Shown here: piece after piece, positions 1 to 11,783 of the stretch | Numbering within the stretch: the stretch's first letter is position 1 | How the letters are laid out: every line of letters begins with the position of its first letter | Assembly: GCA_030435675.1 (NCBI GenBank) | Contig: CM059623.1 | Span: forward strand, 7,714,012 to 7,778,011 | DNA length: 64,000 nucleotides | Origin: Steinernema hermaphroditum | Lineage: Eukaryota; Nematoda; Chromadorea; Rhabditida; Steinernematidae | Reading direction: 5' to 3' | Program-made: the position numbers and the translations under genes | The notes under the pieces: model-generated | What the model was told of the DNA's origin: nothing | Seen by the model: only the letters and a program-made list of their open reading frames with translations | The model's database searches: none

Positions 1-1360
1 GCTATTGTAGCCGCCGTGAGCGATCAGTAGCCGCGTGTTCGGGTGATCTAAACGCAGTGTCGCCGACGTCTTTTGTTGGAAACTCACTCATGAGCTCCTT
101 CTGCGGCAGCCACTTCAGAATGTGGATATGCTTGTGTTTCGCCGCTTCGGGAACGTCCATCTCCATTCGCCAGAGGATCGAGTAGTCGGGGAATTGTGCG
201 AACGCCTCCACGAAGCAGTTCTAGGAGGGATCAGAAGGGGGAGATGGGCGACCACCTACGAGCATGTGCTGCGGCATGTTCGTTGTGTTGGAGACGGTGC
301 CGAGGGAGAAGAGGATGGCGCCTTTCTTTGACTCGGTCATGAGCGCCTCGAAGTCCGTGGAAAGCTTCTTCTGTGTCTTCTTCTTTCCCTTTCCGATCTC
401 CCCCATGAAGACGATTCCCGGAGGGAACGGCCGGGGGAAGTCAAGCATCGCTTCGCCGTTGATGAAGAGGACGTCGACGCCGCTGCTCAGGTCCCACAGG
501 TCGGGCTTGTCGGGGCCGACGAGCTCTAAAACTCCTTATGTCGCCGGCAAGCGACTTCCGACTCACTGGAGTACATGTCGTTCTCTTCGTAGAGGAGGTT
601 TTGTGGGAGATTCACGAAGTCAAGGGTGGATAGGTGCCAGAGGAGGTTCTTTGCCCTCTCGACGAGCTCCATCTGGTCGCCGTAGGAGGAGAGCGGGTGA
701 GGGACGTAGGAGGGGAACGTACGGAGTCCCATCTGCACGGCGGCGAAGTCGTACACTGAGGTACCATGAGTGATCCAGATGAGCTGAAGCTTCAGATGCA
801 GGGGATGAGCGGGGAAAGGGACGTACCTTCTTGATTCCGGCCTTCTCGGCAAGCGCGAGGGGACATAGGTCGTGGAAGTGGCCGATGGCGATGTCAAAGC
901 GTCGCTTCCGAAAACGGTCGATCTCCGCCGGGTCCGTGGCCAGCATTTGCTCGCAGGACTCGATGCGCATGTCTTTGAACTCCTGGCTCGTCCACCAGAG
1001 GTCGTAGGCGTCGCCCTTGTTGAACATCATCGTTTGAAAGACCTAAGAGCCGATCGTAGCCGTCAGCACTCCGGGGCCCACCTTCAGTCCCTCGGCCTTC
1101 ATCGTGTCAGTGAAGTGGATGGGGATACGGATCTCGCGAACGCCCTCAGGAACTGTCATCACTCCGGCGACTACCATCCCCATCTCCATCTGCGTCCAGA
1201 GCTCCACCTCGTGGCCAAGGCCCTTGAGAGTCTCCGCCATGCGGTAGTTGAAGAGCACATGACTGTTTGTGAATCCAGGCACGATCTGAAGTATGCGCAG
1301 GCCCTCTGCTGCTACCAGAAGTACAGCCGTAAGGAGGAAGACTGCGAAGAGCGAGCGCAT
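1..1360 (-). CDS. UDP-glucuronosyltransferase, 3' end cut by window
   Basis: The protein is an ER-type UDP-glucuronosyl/glucosyltransferase that conjugates sugars to small lipophilic molecules. The start at 1360 opens a signal peptide (MRSLFAVFLLTAVLLVAAEG), followed by a typical GT-B N-terminal half. Exons run about 1360-1070, 1042-827, 783-567, 525-275, 212-90 and 50-1. The third-to-fourth exon junction gives the family block with LFIN, MLDFPRP and VFMGEIG. The UGT signature is visible as KWLPQKELM, then an intron of 40 nt, then NHPNTRLLIAHGGYNS at the window edge, so the donor-binding domain and the C-terminal membrane anchor lie outside. Introns are 35-45 nt. One putative intron near 1043-1069 would be only 27 nt, so that boundary is uncertain. 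Which UGT subfamily it belongs to cannot be told. Confidence 0.93.
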
Positions 1361-1871
1361 GGGGTCGCTGTCAGTCAGAAACTGCGAAGGAAGTGGAGAA
1401 CAGGTTGGGGAAAGGTTGAAACACACAAGGTCATCAATGGGGATCGATTACTGTTGGAGATCGATCGAAAGCCGCTCACGGGAACCGTGGAACTCTATTC
1501 GAAGATGTCTGAATGAACAATCTGACCCACTGGAACTTTTTCTGCCTCCCATCAGAAGCCAACGCCTTTGAAATGTTCAGTAGCTAACTTCTATCTATCG
1601 AAGATTCTGGAAAATTCGGGATTCAGTGACGATTTCCCGCCTTTTTCCGATTTGAGTCAATCGTGTTTTTGTGTGCGTTTCTTTGCAGCGATTTTCTGTA
1701 TATCTGTATATTCTGTATAGAAGTTTTGAACTTTGCGCGTCGCCATCGATCTCGGAACGACTGTGAAACGGAGGCAAACGAGATATTTCAAACGTGCATT
1801 TCTATGTGACAACATTAATAGTGCATTTTCATGTCGTTCCTCACAACTGACGTTCGCGTCCACAAACGGCG
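1361..1871. other. Intergenic, divergent promoter region
   Basis: This 0.5-kb stretch separates the divergently transcribed UGT and GCNA genes. I see no convincing gene, RNA or repeat in it. It should hold both promoters. Confidence 0.5.
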
Positions 1872-4242
1872 ATGTCCTTCTCGAGAACTCCTCACCTTCG
1901 CCGTGTGAAGCTCGACGACTCGAGCGACGAATCCATGATGAACGCTTCAAGTGCCTATGCTGGTGATGCATCGATGCTGAGTGCAGTTCCGGTCGATATC
2001 GGGTGAGTGTTGTAGGGTGCCACAAGCGGTCTATCTGCTCCCTTTAGCAATCTTACCCAAGGCCTTGAGGAAATGATTATTCTGGAGCCTTCTCAGGGGG
2101 AGGTCAGCCGGTCCTTCGAAGACAGCCGTCCTGAGCACGAGCTGGAGCAAGGTCCTTCATCGGAGCCAGATGTAAGCGACTCTGAAGCAAGTGAAGAAGA
2201 TCCTGAGGATGACCCAAACGAATACGTTTACGACAGTTTTTGCGTGGAGGACAGCGAAAATGAGCGGGAGAGCGAGTCTTATTCCGATTCCGATGATTCC
2301 GACGATGAAGAAGGTGACGATGACGTATTCGAAGAGCCCATGGAAACTCCCAGCCGACACCAACCTCTTAGAAGCTGCAGGCAGCCGTTATTCCATTCCA
2401 CTCCAGTCCAACCTGAGCGCCGCCAATCGCCAAAACGGAAAGATAACGTGCAAGAAGTCGGGGGGAACGAGGATCTCTATCGCGAGCTGTATCCGGAACT
2501 CTTCGACGAGAATGGGATGCTGAAGGTGAATCTTTCGCAGCATGAAACTGATCCGGATGAAAACACAGAATTGTATGCTGTCATCTAAGTTTTTTTAAAT
2601 GTCTTTACTTGTTCAGTATCAAACTGGATGTGGAACTCCCGAAGGAAGCTGATGAGTCCGCAGAGAGCCTGGATATCTGTGAGAAGCGTGTTCATTATTT
2701 TCTTCTTCTAACCTTTGACTGTTTAGTTCTCAACAAGATCAGACAGAACAAAAATGACGACGGTGATGTGTCCTACGATTCTTTGGACGATAGGAACTTT
2801 ATAGTTAACGACAGCGATCTGTCCGAAGAAGAACCCAGCGGAAGTGAAAATTCTGAATTGATCCTCACGGACGATGAAGGTTCGGATGAAGACGGAGATG
2901 ACAATGGTGCGTGCGATTATTGTCCCCATTATTATGATGTTTTGTTTTTAGAGTGGGAGCGCGAACGGAAGAAATCGCGGGAGGAGGCGAAGAAGAAGGT
3001 GCGCCATAAGTGCAAAGTCATAAATCTAAATTGATGGTTTAGCATCTCATCGAGGATGAGCTCTTTTTGATCAGTCTAAGCGAAAACTACAACGGAAAGT
3101 ACGGCAAGGCCCATCCTGATGCAGCGGCCTTTGTACGCAAGAAGCTCACAAAATCGACCCGAGAGAAGCTCTGTCCTATACTGTACTCTATCTACAACAA
3201 GCGCTGTTTTGACAGTCAGGTCAGTCTATGTGCCGATCTGTCATTCATCACTGTTGCAGCTGCCTTCCGATCTGAAAATAACGTGGAACCCTCGTATGTT
3301 GACCACAGCTGGCTTCGCCAAATGTAGGTACTCAGCGGACAAAAAGACGCGTTCTGCGCGTATAGAGCTGGCGCCGAAAGTGTGCACCACAGCTGGTACG
3401 TCTATAATGGCGACTTCAAAGTCGACAGTCATGCTTTTTAGAGAGGACGAGGGACACGCTTCTACACGAAATGTGCCACGTCGCTGTGTTCCTCATCGAC
3501 GAAAGAGACCGGGAGAAGCACGGTCCAGTGTGGAAGAAGTGGGCCGTCCACTGCCACAGCACGTTCCATACGCTGCCGTTCGTCACCCGCTGCCACAACT
3601 ATGCCATCGAGAAGAAGTATACGTATGTCTGTGACGGCTGTGGCTCGACGGTGCATCGTCACTCGAAATCCTTGGACGTTACCAGGAATAGATGCGGAAT
3701 CTGCCATGGAAAGTTCGCTCTACAAGTGGATCCGGAGAAGAGCGTCCGTGCCCCGTCGAAGTTCGCCCTGTTCGTCAAGGAGCACTACCATGTCGAGAAG
3801 AGGAGGGGATGGAAGCATGGTGCCATTATGCGTTTGTTGAGCGAGCGGTTCAAGAAGGTGAGGAAGCGTGCACTCTGTGTTACCGTTTTGCCATCTGCCG
3901 CCGTGGCGCCCTTCTGCGCGGCTAGACTTTCCCATATGAATCACGTCGGCGCCAAATCGTTCTTTGTTCGTTTTTTTATGTCTTGCGGGGTACTGAGGAA
4001 GAGAGGGCGGAGGGGGCGCTACAGGGCTATCCTTTGTCAGCGGTTCGCGCCATCCTCTGTCGTCCTCTACCGTTTTCGTTCCCCTCTCTCCAGTCTCCTC
4101 CTTCCGTTCTCATCGTACCCCTATTTAGATGAGCGCAAGTGAGGTGGCGATGTCGCCCCTCGACGTCGGCAAGAAGGACTCAGCAGCCTCGCAGAGGACG
4201 TTCTCCAAACCCGCAATCGAAGAAGTCATTCTCTGTGACTGA
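1872..4242 (+). CDS. gcna-1: GCNA / acidic-repeat SprT-like metalloprotease-family protein
   Basis: Nine exons (1872-2002, 2048-2572, 2617-2678, 2727-2906, 2952-2998, 3043-3219, 3260-3395, 3442-3857, 4129-4242) join in frame to 595 residues. The first ~300 residues are an acidic, Ser/Asp/Glu-rich disordered region with repeated patches such as EYVYDSFCVEDSE and NFIVNDSDLSEEE. A SprT-like domain follows with an intact HEMCH zinc-protease motif (about residues 428-432), then a zinc ribbon (CDGC...CGIC) and a basic C-terminal HMG-like segment. This order is that of GCNA/ACRC, a germline protein that in animals limits DNA-protein crosslinks. The HExxH is intact, so proteolytic activity is possible. 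The symbol follows the C. elegans family name; orthology is inferred from architecture. The last intron (271 nt) is longer than the rest. Confidence 0.9.
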
Positions 4243-4723
4243 CCATCCGCTGGCGCTATCATCCCCAGCAACTCCAAAAAACCGACTGTCATTGTTGTTA
4301 TTGTCTTTATATCTATTGTAGTGCGCCGAGTAAAGAAACTGAAGAATCTGGGAGGCGTCGAGGTCGCCAAACGGCCCTCCGCTACGCCTCTCGGCGATTC
4401 GACACGATTTTTATCTGCTTTGCAGATCTAATCGCGTCGCATTTATCTCTTCTTTGACGCGCGTGTGTCCTTGTTCCCTGCAGGTTATTGCTCCCGGCGG
4501 CGTTGTCAGCGCCGCCTGTGAACATAGATTTTATTTTTTCGGCACAGGCAGCGCCAAGGACGGTCGTCTCATTTATTCTCTCTCCGCACAGCGGTGGTCG
4601 TCAACGCTCCGAGGGGAATTTGGAGAACGAATCGTGAATTTGCGGTCTGAGTGCTGACGAGAGCGCAAGTTCAGGATTTCGCCCTCCCGATTCCCCACAG
4701 TCGTCGGCCCGAAGGCGTAAGTG
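4243..4723. other. Intergenic, convergent 3' ends
   Basis: The spacer lies between the stop codons of GCNA (+) and the small secreted protein gene (-), so it should hold two 3' UTRs. No coding segment or repeat was recognised. Confidence 0.4.
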
Positions 4724-5367
4724 TCACTGGCTGGGCGCCATTTTCTTCTTCAGCCAATCTGGCACGCCTTTCACGGCCTTCATCTCGGTCCCATCGAAGT
4801 ATTCGTAGTTCTCGAAGCAGCAGATGCAGACCTCTATCGGGTAGCAGAACGTCCTGCAATGGGGTTACGGTATTTTTCGGTACAGACAGTTTGTAAATGT
4901 TATATGAACCGAGAGATAAATATATCTGCGACGTTTCAGAGCAGCAGAACAGTCTATAAGGAACGCCAGGATTACGCTACCTTTCAGAAGCGTACGATGG
5001 CCTTCCCATAAGTGAAAAAGGACACTCGTCCGTACATTCCAGCACGTTTTTCCCTAGTCCATATTCCCCCTATGGCGCGTTTACTCCGCAGTCTATTGTA
5101 ATCTCATTCGTCTGAATGAAAAATCGCCCATCGTCCAGACAGTTATATTCAGTTGTGTTTTTCCGTTACGGTATGTGGACGACATAACAAAAGAAAAGCG
5201 AATCCACTTTCGGAGAAATCTCTAATCTCGTGGTACCTGCAGCACTCCTGAGGAATCGGCTCCCCTTTCGGAAGGACACCTAGCTTCGGAAGCCTGAGGG
5301 GACGCGAAGCATCTGAGACGGTCGAAAGGAAGAGAAGGCAAAGTAGGATGGCGCTAGTACTCTTCAT
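4724..5367 (-). CDS. Small secreted cysteine-rich protein, unknown family
   Basis: Two exons (5367-5237 and 4853-4724) join in frame across a 383-nt GT-AG intron to give 86 residues. The N-terminus is a clear signal peptide (MKSTSAILLCLLFLSTVSDA). The mature part carries CCRTFCYP, VCICCFENYEYFDG and VPDWLKKK, with seven cysteines, so it is probably a disulfide-bonded secreted peptide. The splice codon is formed from both exons and restores the frame exactly, which supports the model. The intron carries TACGGTA at 4866 just upstream of the acceptor and another at 5167. I do not recognise the family. It could be a nematode-specific secreted factor or peptide; no function is assigned. Confidence 0.65.
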
Positions 5368-5598
5368 AGCCGCAGCCCGCACAGTTCTGTACAATACAAA
5401 TACTGTCTTTTGTCGACTGTTCGGCATTAAAATGCGATTACTGTGGCGGGGCAAAAGACCTGTTCGGCGAGTGCGCCTGCGTCACCACCGCTGAAAGATC
5501 AACATTGGTCCGCACCAAAGCTGAATCAGCGAAGAGAAGCTGAAAAAGTCCTTTATACGAATACAATTCTTTACAAGCTCGATAAAACAGGGATAAAT

Positions 5599-8247
5599 TT
5601 ACTTGTTCATGACAGAGAGCACCTTCTTGAGGCTCGAAACCACATCGTCCTCAAAATCTTCAATCATTTTCTGGCAACCTTCGATATGCTCCATGCCGCG
5701 CAGAATCTGATCCGAGGTCATGAAGATTTCCTGGCTTCTTTCGGCCCACTCGTTTTCATTTTCTTGCTGCATGGCTATGAGTCGCTTCTGTTCTTGGAAC
5801 AACTTCTCTCTCATCTCAATCACGTCAGGACGCTCCTTATCGTACAGCTGCTTCTCCCCGAGCTTCACTTCGACATTTAGTTTCAGTTGATGAACTTCGT
5901 TTTCATGGTGCAGTTCCTCACGCTTCCTATGTTCAACGATCCTTTTTTGCTCGGCTTCAGCCTAAATAACATTAGTATTAATGACGCTGCGATAAAACTA
6001 GCGATGAAACCTTATGAATAGCAACTCCAATCTCACTAATCTTGCCCTCCAAAACTGATTGCTGAGATTTGATCATTGATTGCGCATCAGTTAGAAGCTG
6101 ATCACTATTTCTGATGCGTTCAAGTATCTTTTCGCACAGCTCTTGAATGCAGCCTCCTTCACCCAATGCAGATGTAACTTGTACCGGGTTAATGTAACGG
6201 AGGCCTTCGAAGTTAAAAGACTGCTGTTCGTCGTGAGTTGCACTCGAACGCCAGAGATTCTCCAGAGTGGATACAAGATGTCCAAACTGTTCACGTATAG
6301 CACTGCCCTGTTTCATGGCTCTCCTTAAGGATTCGTCATTCGTTGACTTAAGTTTCTGAATCTCGTTTGACATGGAAGCGATGACATCAGCCAGCTGGAA
6401 ACTGAATATAATCACTCGAAATACATGCGTGAACATACAATCTCGCATTCGCGCTTAATTTCTCGTGCCTCTTCTCCGGACATGGTTTGCTCCCTCAAAC
6501 GTCGAGTGACGTCTTCCAGTTCAGTTGTGAGCAATTGATGTTCAGTGCGGAGCTGCGATTCCTCGTCTTCAAGGGATTTCTGAAAGTAATAGTATCACCA
6601 TCATGTATACTCAGATTAAAAAATCTCTTCGGAGGCTCCCTCCACGCCTTTCGCGGCGTTATAAGAATCGTATGTTTGTACAGCGCCGAAATTACAATGG
6701 CATTTTTGAGTTTGTGCATGAATGGCGTCTTTCTTCGTGTACGAGATGTGATTCTGAAAAAACTCAACATTGTTTTGTAGATCTGTCTCTGGTGGATAGT
6801 TTGAACCACCACTGAGCACCAGGCTTGGAATTTCTGCGGAGGCGATAGCTTTTTCAACTCCCCGACATGTGTTTACTCTAGTTTTTTGCCTGCTGTCTTG
6901 TCCAAACTGGCAGAACAGATTACGCCGCTCGTCCTTCTCATCAGAGAATGCATTTGGAGCGACATGAAAGCGATTTGAATGCGAATAATGAAAGCGAATA
7001 AAAACCGGACATTCGCGGTACGGGACCTCAGCGTGTAAGTGCGATGTTCTGAAGCACTCCCCGTTTTGCCGAGAGATTTCTTAATCTGACTATACTATGA
7101 CACACCACATACCAGTTCTTCAGATTTCTTGTCGTTTTCAAAATGTTTCATTTTGAGAAACTCACGACACTTGCGAGCCCCCTCTGTTCGCTCCTGCAGG
7201 CGCCTATCAGTTTCTTGGACGGCAGACTACAAGTAAAATTAATGTATGTGAGCATATGTCACGCGTTTTACTTTTTCCTTCTCTAGCGTCTCCTGAGCAC
7301 ACTTAACTTCGTTAGCCCTGAACTCCCACTCTGAAGCTTCTGTGGCTAATTCCTCCTGAGTATCGAACGCTTCCATGTAGGCATCGCGTTCCTTGATCAA
7401 GAACTCTTCTGTTGGGTTACCTTCCAACTGTTCGCGGCATTTCTTGAATGTCGTAAGAATAAAAGCGTAGTTGTACTGAACAGTGATGTTATAACTTAGT
7501 AGATTTAAATGGAACTCACAGCATGAGTAGTACTGTCTTGACTGTCATTGAAATTTAGAGCACTGGGAGGATTCTTTGACATGTGTTCATATGTCTAAAT
7601 GCAATCACCACTAATACTAGCGCATAAAGCTTCGCATACCTCAAAGATGTCCACAAGGAACGCCAGAATAGCCAGCAAATGAGGAAACGTGTGAATGACA
7701 CCAACTGGCTGGAAATATGCAGCCTTGATAGGGAATGGATACTCAAAATAACGCATGATTTCCGGAATCTGAAAACAGGATTGAGTTCAGTTCACAGAGC
7801 GATAGTTCTTACATCCATTTCTAGCTTATCACCGATGGTGAACTCCTCGTTCTCAAATATACGACCAACAATGAACTCGAAGAGCGTTTTGTATCCATTT
7901 TTTGTACTGATGCTTCTCTCAATGTAAGCTTGCTCATAGCCAAAGTCGCAAAGAAACTTTATAACCTAAACAAACACTCAATAACTCGCGGTTTACCATA
8001 AACCACAAACTTTTTCCTTATTCTTTCTCTTAACATCCGGCTTTGTAACAGCCAACGTCGATACCGAAGGCCTGCCAGTGAATCCAGAAAGTCGATTTGC
8101 AGAAGATGGAGCCCAGCTCATTCTTCGCATGTCCGACGGCCGTCCAGTGGTAGAAGGAAGGCGACTGGGTCCGGCGCCTCTGTTCTGTGGAGTCCTTGGA
8201 GCACGCGTCGAATTCAAGCCGGTATTCCGTTGGTTACCGCCGTACAT
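5599..8247 (-). CDS. ndc-80: NDC80 kinetochore protein
   Basis: About nine exons give a protein of roughly 600 residues, the usual size for NDC80/HEC1, the kinetochore subunit that binds microtubules in the NDC80 complex. The first exon (8247-8011) encodes a basic Ser/Thr/Pro-rich N-terminal tail. The next exons encode the calponin-homology head (FLCDFGYEQAYIERSIS, YFEYPFPIKAAYFQPVG, FPHLLAILAFLVDIFE). The remainder, down to the stop at 5599, is predicted coiled coil rich in Glu, Lys and Gln. Most introns are 40-50 nt. One intron (7112 to about 6583) is about 530 nt and holds a repeat shared with the ATP7 intron. The start follows a CTTTTCAG acceptor, suggesting trans-splicing. Confidence 0.93.
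6790..6890. repeat. Interspersed repeat inside an NDC80 intron
   Basis: The segment around 6805-6880 (CACTGAGCAC, then a run ending CTCCCCGACATGTGTTT and CTCTAG) closely matches 60445-60500 in the ATP7 intron. Two introns of different genes sharing this block points to a dispersed repeat. Its full ends and class were not resolved. Confidence 0.6.
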
Positions 8248-8499
8248 TTCCTGAAAAGCGCAAGGCTGACAAAACGGCGACAATCAACACAAATACGAGC
8301 AAGCGCGTGAGATCGATACAGACCCCCAAGTGCCATTTGGCGCAAAGCAGATGCTCCCCAAACGTACGTTTGTCTACGTCTGTCCATCGTTCGTCTACTT
8401 TTCAATTCCGTCGTCTACCGCCAAATTATTCGCACCGGGACGGCAACAACACAATAAAATTCCCACATACGGTCGTGGAGCGAGACATTTTCGCGTCCG

Positions 8500-8890
8500 T
8501 GGCGAAAGCCACACCGTAGAAATGGATAAACTTTCTCAGCTCGCACCCAATCTGCTCCAGATGGGTCGCAAAATGCTCAGCAGTGAATTTCCTATCGATA
8601 CACCTGTTTTGAATTTTGCAAATTCAACTTCTTCGCGGAGAAATGGGTACTGACATTAAGAGCTGACATTTTTGGCTCCCGCGACGAAGTAAAAGTCGCA
8701 CGTTGTTTCCGATTAGACAGTTTGAAGAAGCCTTGTAACTTTTGGCCAGCTACACATATTTCGTCCTTTCTATGCGCAAAATGCTCGGCACACTCTAGTG
8801 CACGATTTCCGCCAAAGGTATCCTGATTTGATGCCTTCTTCGCGGAGAAATGTACGATTTATGACGATAAACACCTAAAACGCCTATCGC
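8500..8890 (+). repeat. Degenerate copies of the 186-bp repeat family
   Basis: Two diverged units (about 8505-8660 and 8745-8860) keep the landmarks CCGTAGAAATG or GCGCAAAATGCTC, CGATTCACC-like and TTCGCGGAGAAAT seen in the intact copies that follow. Confidence 0.6.
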
Positions 8891-9262
8891 CAAAATGGCA
8901 CTCCGTAGAAATGCATCTCCTCTCTCAATTCGCGATGGATCTCAGTGAGTCGGGTCGCAAAATGCTCAGCAGAGGATTTGCTATCGATTCACCTGTTGAA
9001 TTTTGGAAATTCGACTTCTGTGCGGAGAAAAGTACGTTTGTTATCCGGGAAGGGCCAAAATCGGCCATTTTTGAGCCAAAATGGCACTCCGTAGAAATGT
9101 ATCTCCTCTCTCAATTTGCGATGGATCTCAGCGAGTCGGGTCGCAAAATGTTCAGCAGAGGATTTGCTATCGATTCACCTGTTGAATTTTGGAAATTCGA
9201 CTTCTGTGCGGAGAAATCTGCATTTTGGTGCTCAAAAAGCAAGAAACTGAGAACATTTTTTG
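8891..9262 (+). repeat. Two tandem 186-bp repeat units
   Basis: Units 8891-9076 and 9077-9262 are nearly identical and share CAAAATGGCACTCCGTAGAA, GGGTCGCAAAATG and CTGTGCGGAGAAA. The unit length is divisible by three and free of stops in one frame, so an open frame of about 120 codons crosses both. I treat this as a consequence of tandem duplication, not as a gene. A related copy occurs near 63838-63965. Confidence 0.85.
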
Positions 9263-9406
9263 TGGTCCTGCCACGATAGCGCGGACGCTTTTCTGTCTCG
9301 GCTTCAATGGCGCTGACACGCCGTGCGTTGTTTTCGTGGAATGAAATCGCTCTGCGTCGCTACTTGTGCCACCGTGAACTGAACCTGAAGTGGCTTCTTT
9401 CAGAGT

Positions 9407-10752
9407 ATGGGAAAGACTTCGAAGGACAAGCGCGACATCTACTATCGTCTCGCGAAAGAGGAAGGCTGGCGAGCGAGGAGCGCCTTCAAGCTGCTTCAGA
9501 TCGACGACGAGTTCCAGATCCTCAAGGGTGACTTTGCAGAGTCGTTCGCAGCTGACAGAGTGCTTCAGGTGTCACTAAAGCCGTCGATCTGTGTGCGGCG
9601 CCTGGTTCCTGGAGTCAAGTGCTGTCCCAACGGCTGAATTCTTCAAATCTGCCAGGGCAGTCGAAGATCGTCGCTGTCGACCTGCAGGTGAGTTGGTTAT
9701 TTATAGTGTCATGTTGCATAGGAAGTGTTTAGCCCATGTCTCCCATTTATGGCGTTACTCAGCTGCGCGGTGACATCACAGAAGTGTCGACAGCCAACGA
9801 GATCATCTCACATTTCGATGGAGAAAAGGCCGACTTGGTTGTTTGCGATGGAGCTCCAGATGGTGCGTACCCAAGTTCCAAGTGTTTCCTTAATTATGAC
9901 GCCTATTTCAGTCACTGGTCTGCACGCCTTGGACGAGTATCTTCAGAGTCAGCTGTTGCTTGCCGTAAGTTAAAGTGTGCCTGACGCTCTTCACAGTTTG
10001 TATTCAGGCGTTGAACATCACGACGCATGTTTTGAAAGATGACGGCTCCTTTGTGGCCAAGGTTTGCGTTAAGCTCCCAAGTCCTTTTAATTCCCGGTTT
10101 TCAGATTTTCCGCGCGAGGCATGTCACTCTTCTGTATGCCCAACTCAAGTGCTTCTTCAAGGAAGTGTTCTGTGCAAAGCCGAAGAGCAGTCGTCAAAGC
10201 AGCTGCGGTACGGTGACAACTTTCTTGGCATGCCTGAATCGCTATTTTAGAAGCGTTCGTGGTATGTAGGGGTTACAACCCACCGGAAGGTTATGTACCC
10301 ACTATGAAGAACCCTCTCTTCTGTGACGATTACGGTACGATAGTGATTGGCACTTGGTTAATCGTCTACCCCATTCAGATGAGGAAATCAACCAGCTCTC
10401 TGGCCCTAATAAGGTGCTTGTCCCTTTTGTGGCATGTGGCGATCTTTCGGGCTTCGATTCCGATCGGACATATCCACTTGATCTGAGCGAGCTGGGTGAA
10501 ACGTTCAAGGGACATCGCTACGAATACCGCCCTGTAGTGCAACCGCCGACCGAACCCGCCTACAAACGCGCTCTACAGCTCAAGAAGACCGACAAGCTCG
10601 AGAAGGAGCACATTTCCAAAGTCAAAGAAGTGTATGCGAAGAGTGGATCCGGAGCGAACAACAGAGCCGCAGACTCCGCAGCCGTGGATGAGCGGGCGTC
10701 CGCGTTCGCGGACGACGACGTGCTAGAGGCCTTCACAAGTTATTTTGTTTGA
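9407..10752 (+). CDS. FTSJ1/TRM7-like tRNA 2'-O-ribose methyltransferase
   Basis: Eight or so short exons encode an RrmJ/FtsJ fold protein that in eukaryotes 2'-O-methylates the tRNA anticodon loop (positions 32 and 34). The N-terminus [20 protein letters not shown] and [10 protein letters not shown] carry the first catalytic Lys. Exon 2 gives the SAM-binding [21 protein letters not shown] has the catalytic Asp, SFVAKIFR the second Lys and [12 protein letters not shown] the Glu, completing the K-D-K-E tetrad. The 3' half ([30 protein letters not shown]) matches the TRM7 tail rather than mitochondrial or nucleolar relatives. The start follows a TTCTTTCAG acceptor, consistent with trans-splicing. 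The stop is at 10750-10752. Confidence 0.93.
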
Positions 10753-11142
10753 TGATGAATCACTGATCTTTGCCCTTGTTGATTTTTTTGCTACATTTTC
10801 TTGTCGGTGTGGAAAGGAAGGACTAATTCTAATCCCGATGGTTCTTGGGTTTTTTGCAGATTTGATCGCACGGAAACATGTGGATTACTGGGGTGTGTTT
10901 GTTTTCTGACTGCACTCCTAGCGTGGGAGAGGGGGACGTGACGACTTCCGTATACCAACAGCATGCACGAGGGGGACCGTCGGCTATTCAGAAGGAACCT
11001 GCAGTCCAAGCAATTTGTGAAGAGATTCGGCTAATGACAACACGGCTTCACCACTGATCGCTAGAGATGTTGAAATCCGAGACGGCCTCGGAGCGTCTTC
11101 GGGACGGTTGTTTCGGAGGGGTCGGTCGGTTCTGCCGGAGGG
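10753..11142 (+). other. Intergenic
   Basis: The spacer runs between FTSJ1 and the next same-strand gene and likely contains the FTSJ1 3' UTR. No gene or repeat was seen. Confidence 0.4.
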
Positions 11143-11783
11143 ATGCAGCTTTGCTACGCGTTTTCGGCCGAGAAGGACTTTGTATTCCAGCGCTTCAACC
11201 TTTTCGGGGTGCAGGTACTTGTAGCCCCTCTCTGCCGCTCGATCTCCAAGCCTTTCAGATCGGCATCTGGGCCGTCTTCTTTCTCTTCTTCCATGGCGTC
11301 GCCGGTCTCTTGAAGCTCCACACCGACGTCCAGCTAATTCTGCACATGCCCTGCGCCTCCTTCGCGCTCGTCTCCGTCGCCTCCAACGCCGCGATGCTCA
11401 TCGCCGTGCCCTTCGGCCTCCGGGGCGTCTTTGCCGTCCGTGAGAAGTACATTTCCGTCGTCTTCTTCGCCGCCCTCTTCCAGTTCTGCGCCGGCCTCTG
11501 CGGCTCCGTCAGCTCCATCCTGCTCCAAATTCCAAAGTGAGTCCCCCGTGGGGTCGCCTCCAGTAGCCCCTTTAGGCCTCACGGCTACCGTCCGCAGCTG
11601 CCGCTGGTGCTTGGCTTCTGCGCCCTCATCCCGATGCAGCTCCTGTCGCTGCTCATCTTCTTCCGGTTCCTCCGCTTCGCCCGTGCTTTCGCCGTCTCCG
11701 AGGAGGTCTCCGAGTCCGAAGTCGTCGCCGCTCTCCGCTTCTTCCGCGCGCAGCAGAACGGTCCTCTCCGCAGGAATAAATGA
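11143..11783 (+). CDS. Four-helix membrane protein, nematode-type, unknown
   Basis: Exons 11143-11214, 11259-11536 and 11576-11783 join in frame to 185 residues. Four hydrophobic segments are visible: GIWAVFFLFFHGVAGLL, a stretch from ASFALVSVASNAAMLIAV, ISVVFFAALFQFCAGLCGSV and LPLVLGFCALIPMQLLSLLIFF. The C-terminus is a cytosol-type basic tail ending RRNK. I do not recognise a named family. An unspliced start at 11067 stays open into exon 2, but the spliced start gives a more protein-like N-terminus (MQLCYAFSAEKDFVFQRFN) and uses an intron of normal length. The AATAAA at 11775-11780 overlaps the final codons. Confidence 0.75.
11775..11780 (+). terminator. AATAAA poly(A) signal overlapping the end of the membrane-protein gene
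   Basis: The hexamer AATAAA lies two codons before and abutting the TGA stop at 11781. If used, the 3' UTR would be only 10-20 nt long. Use is inferred, not shown. Confidence 0.4.

Noticed and set aside
8911..9279. A 122-codon protein-coding gene
   Set aside because: It is just two tandem 186-bp repeat units read in their open frame, with no signal, splice sites or family match.
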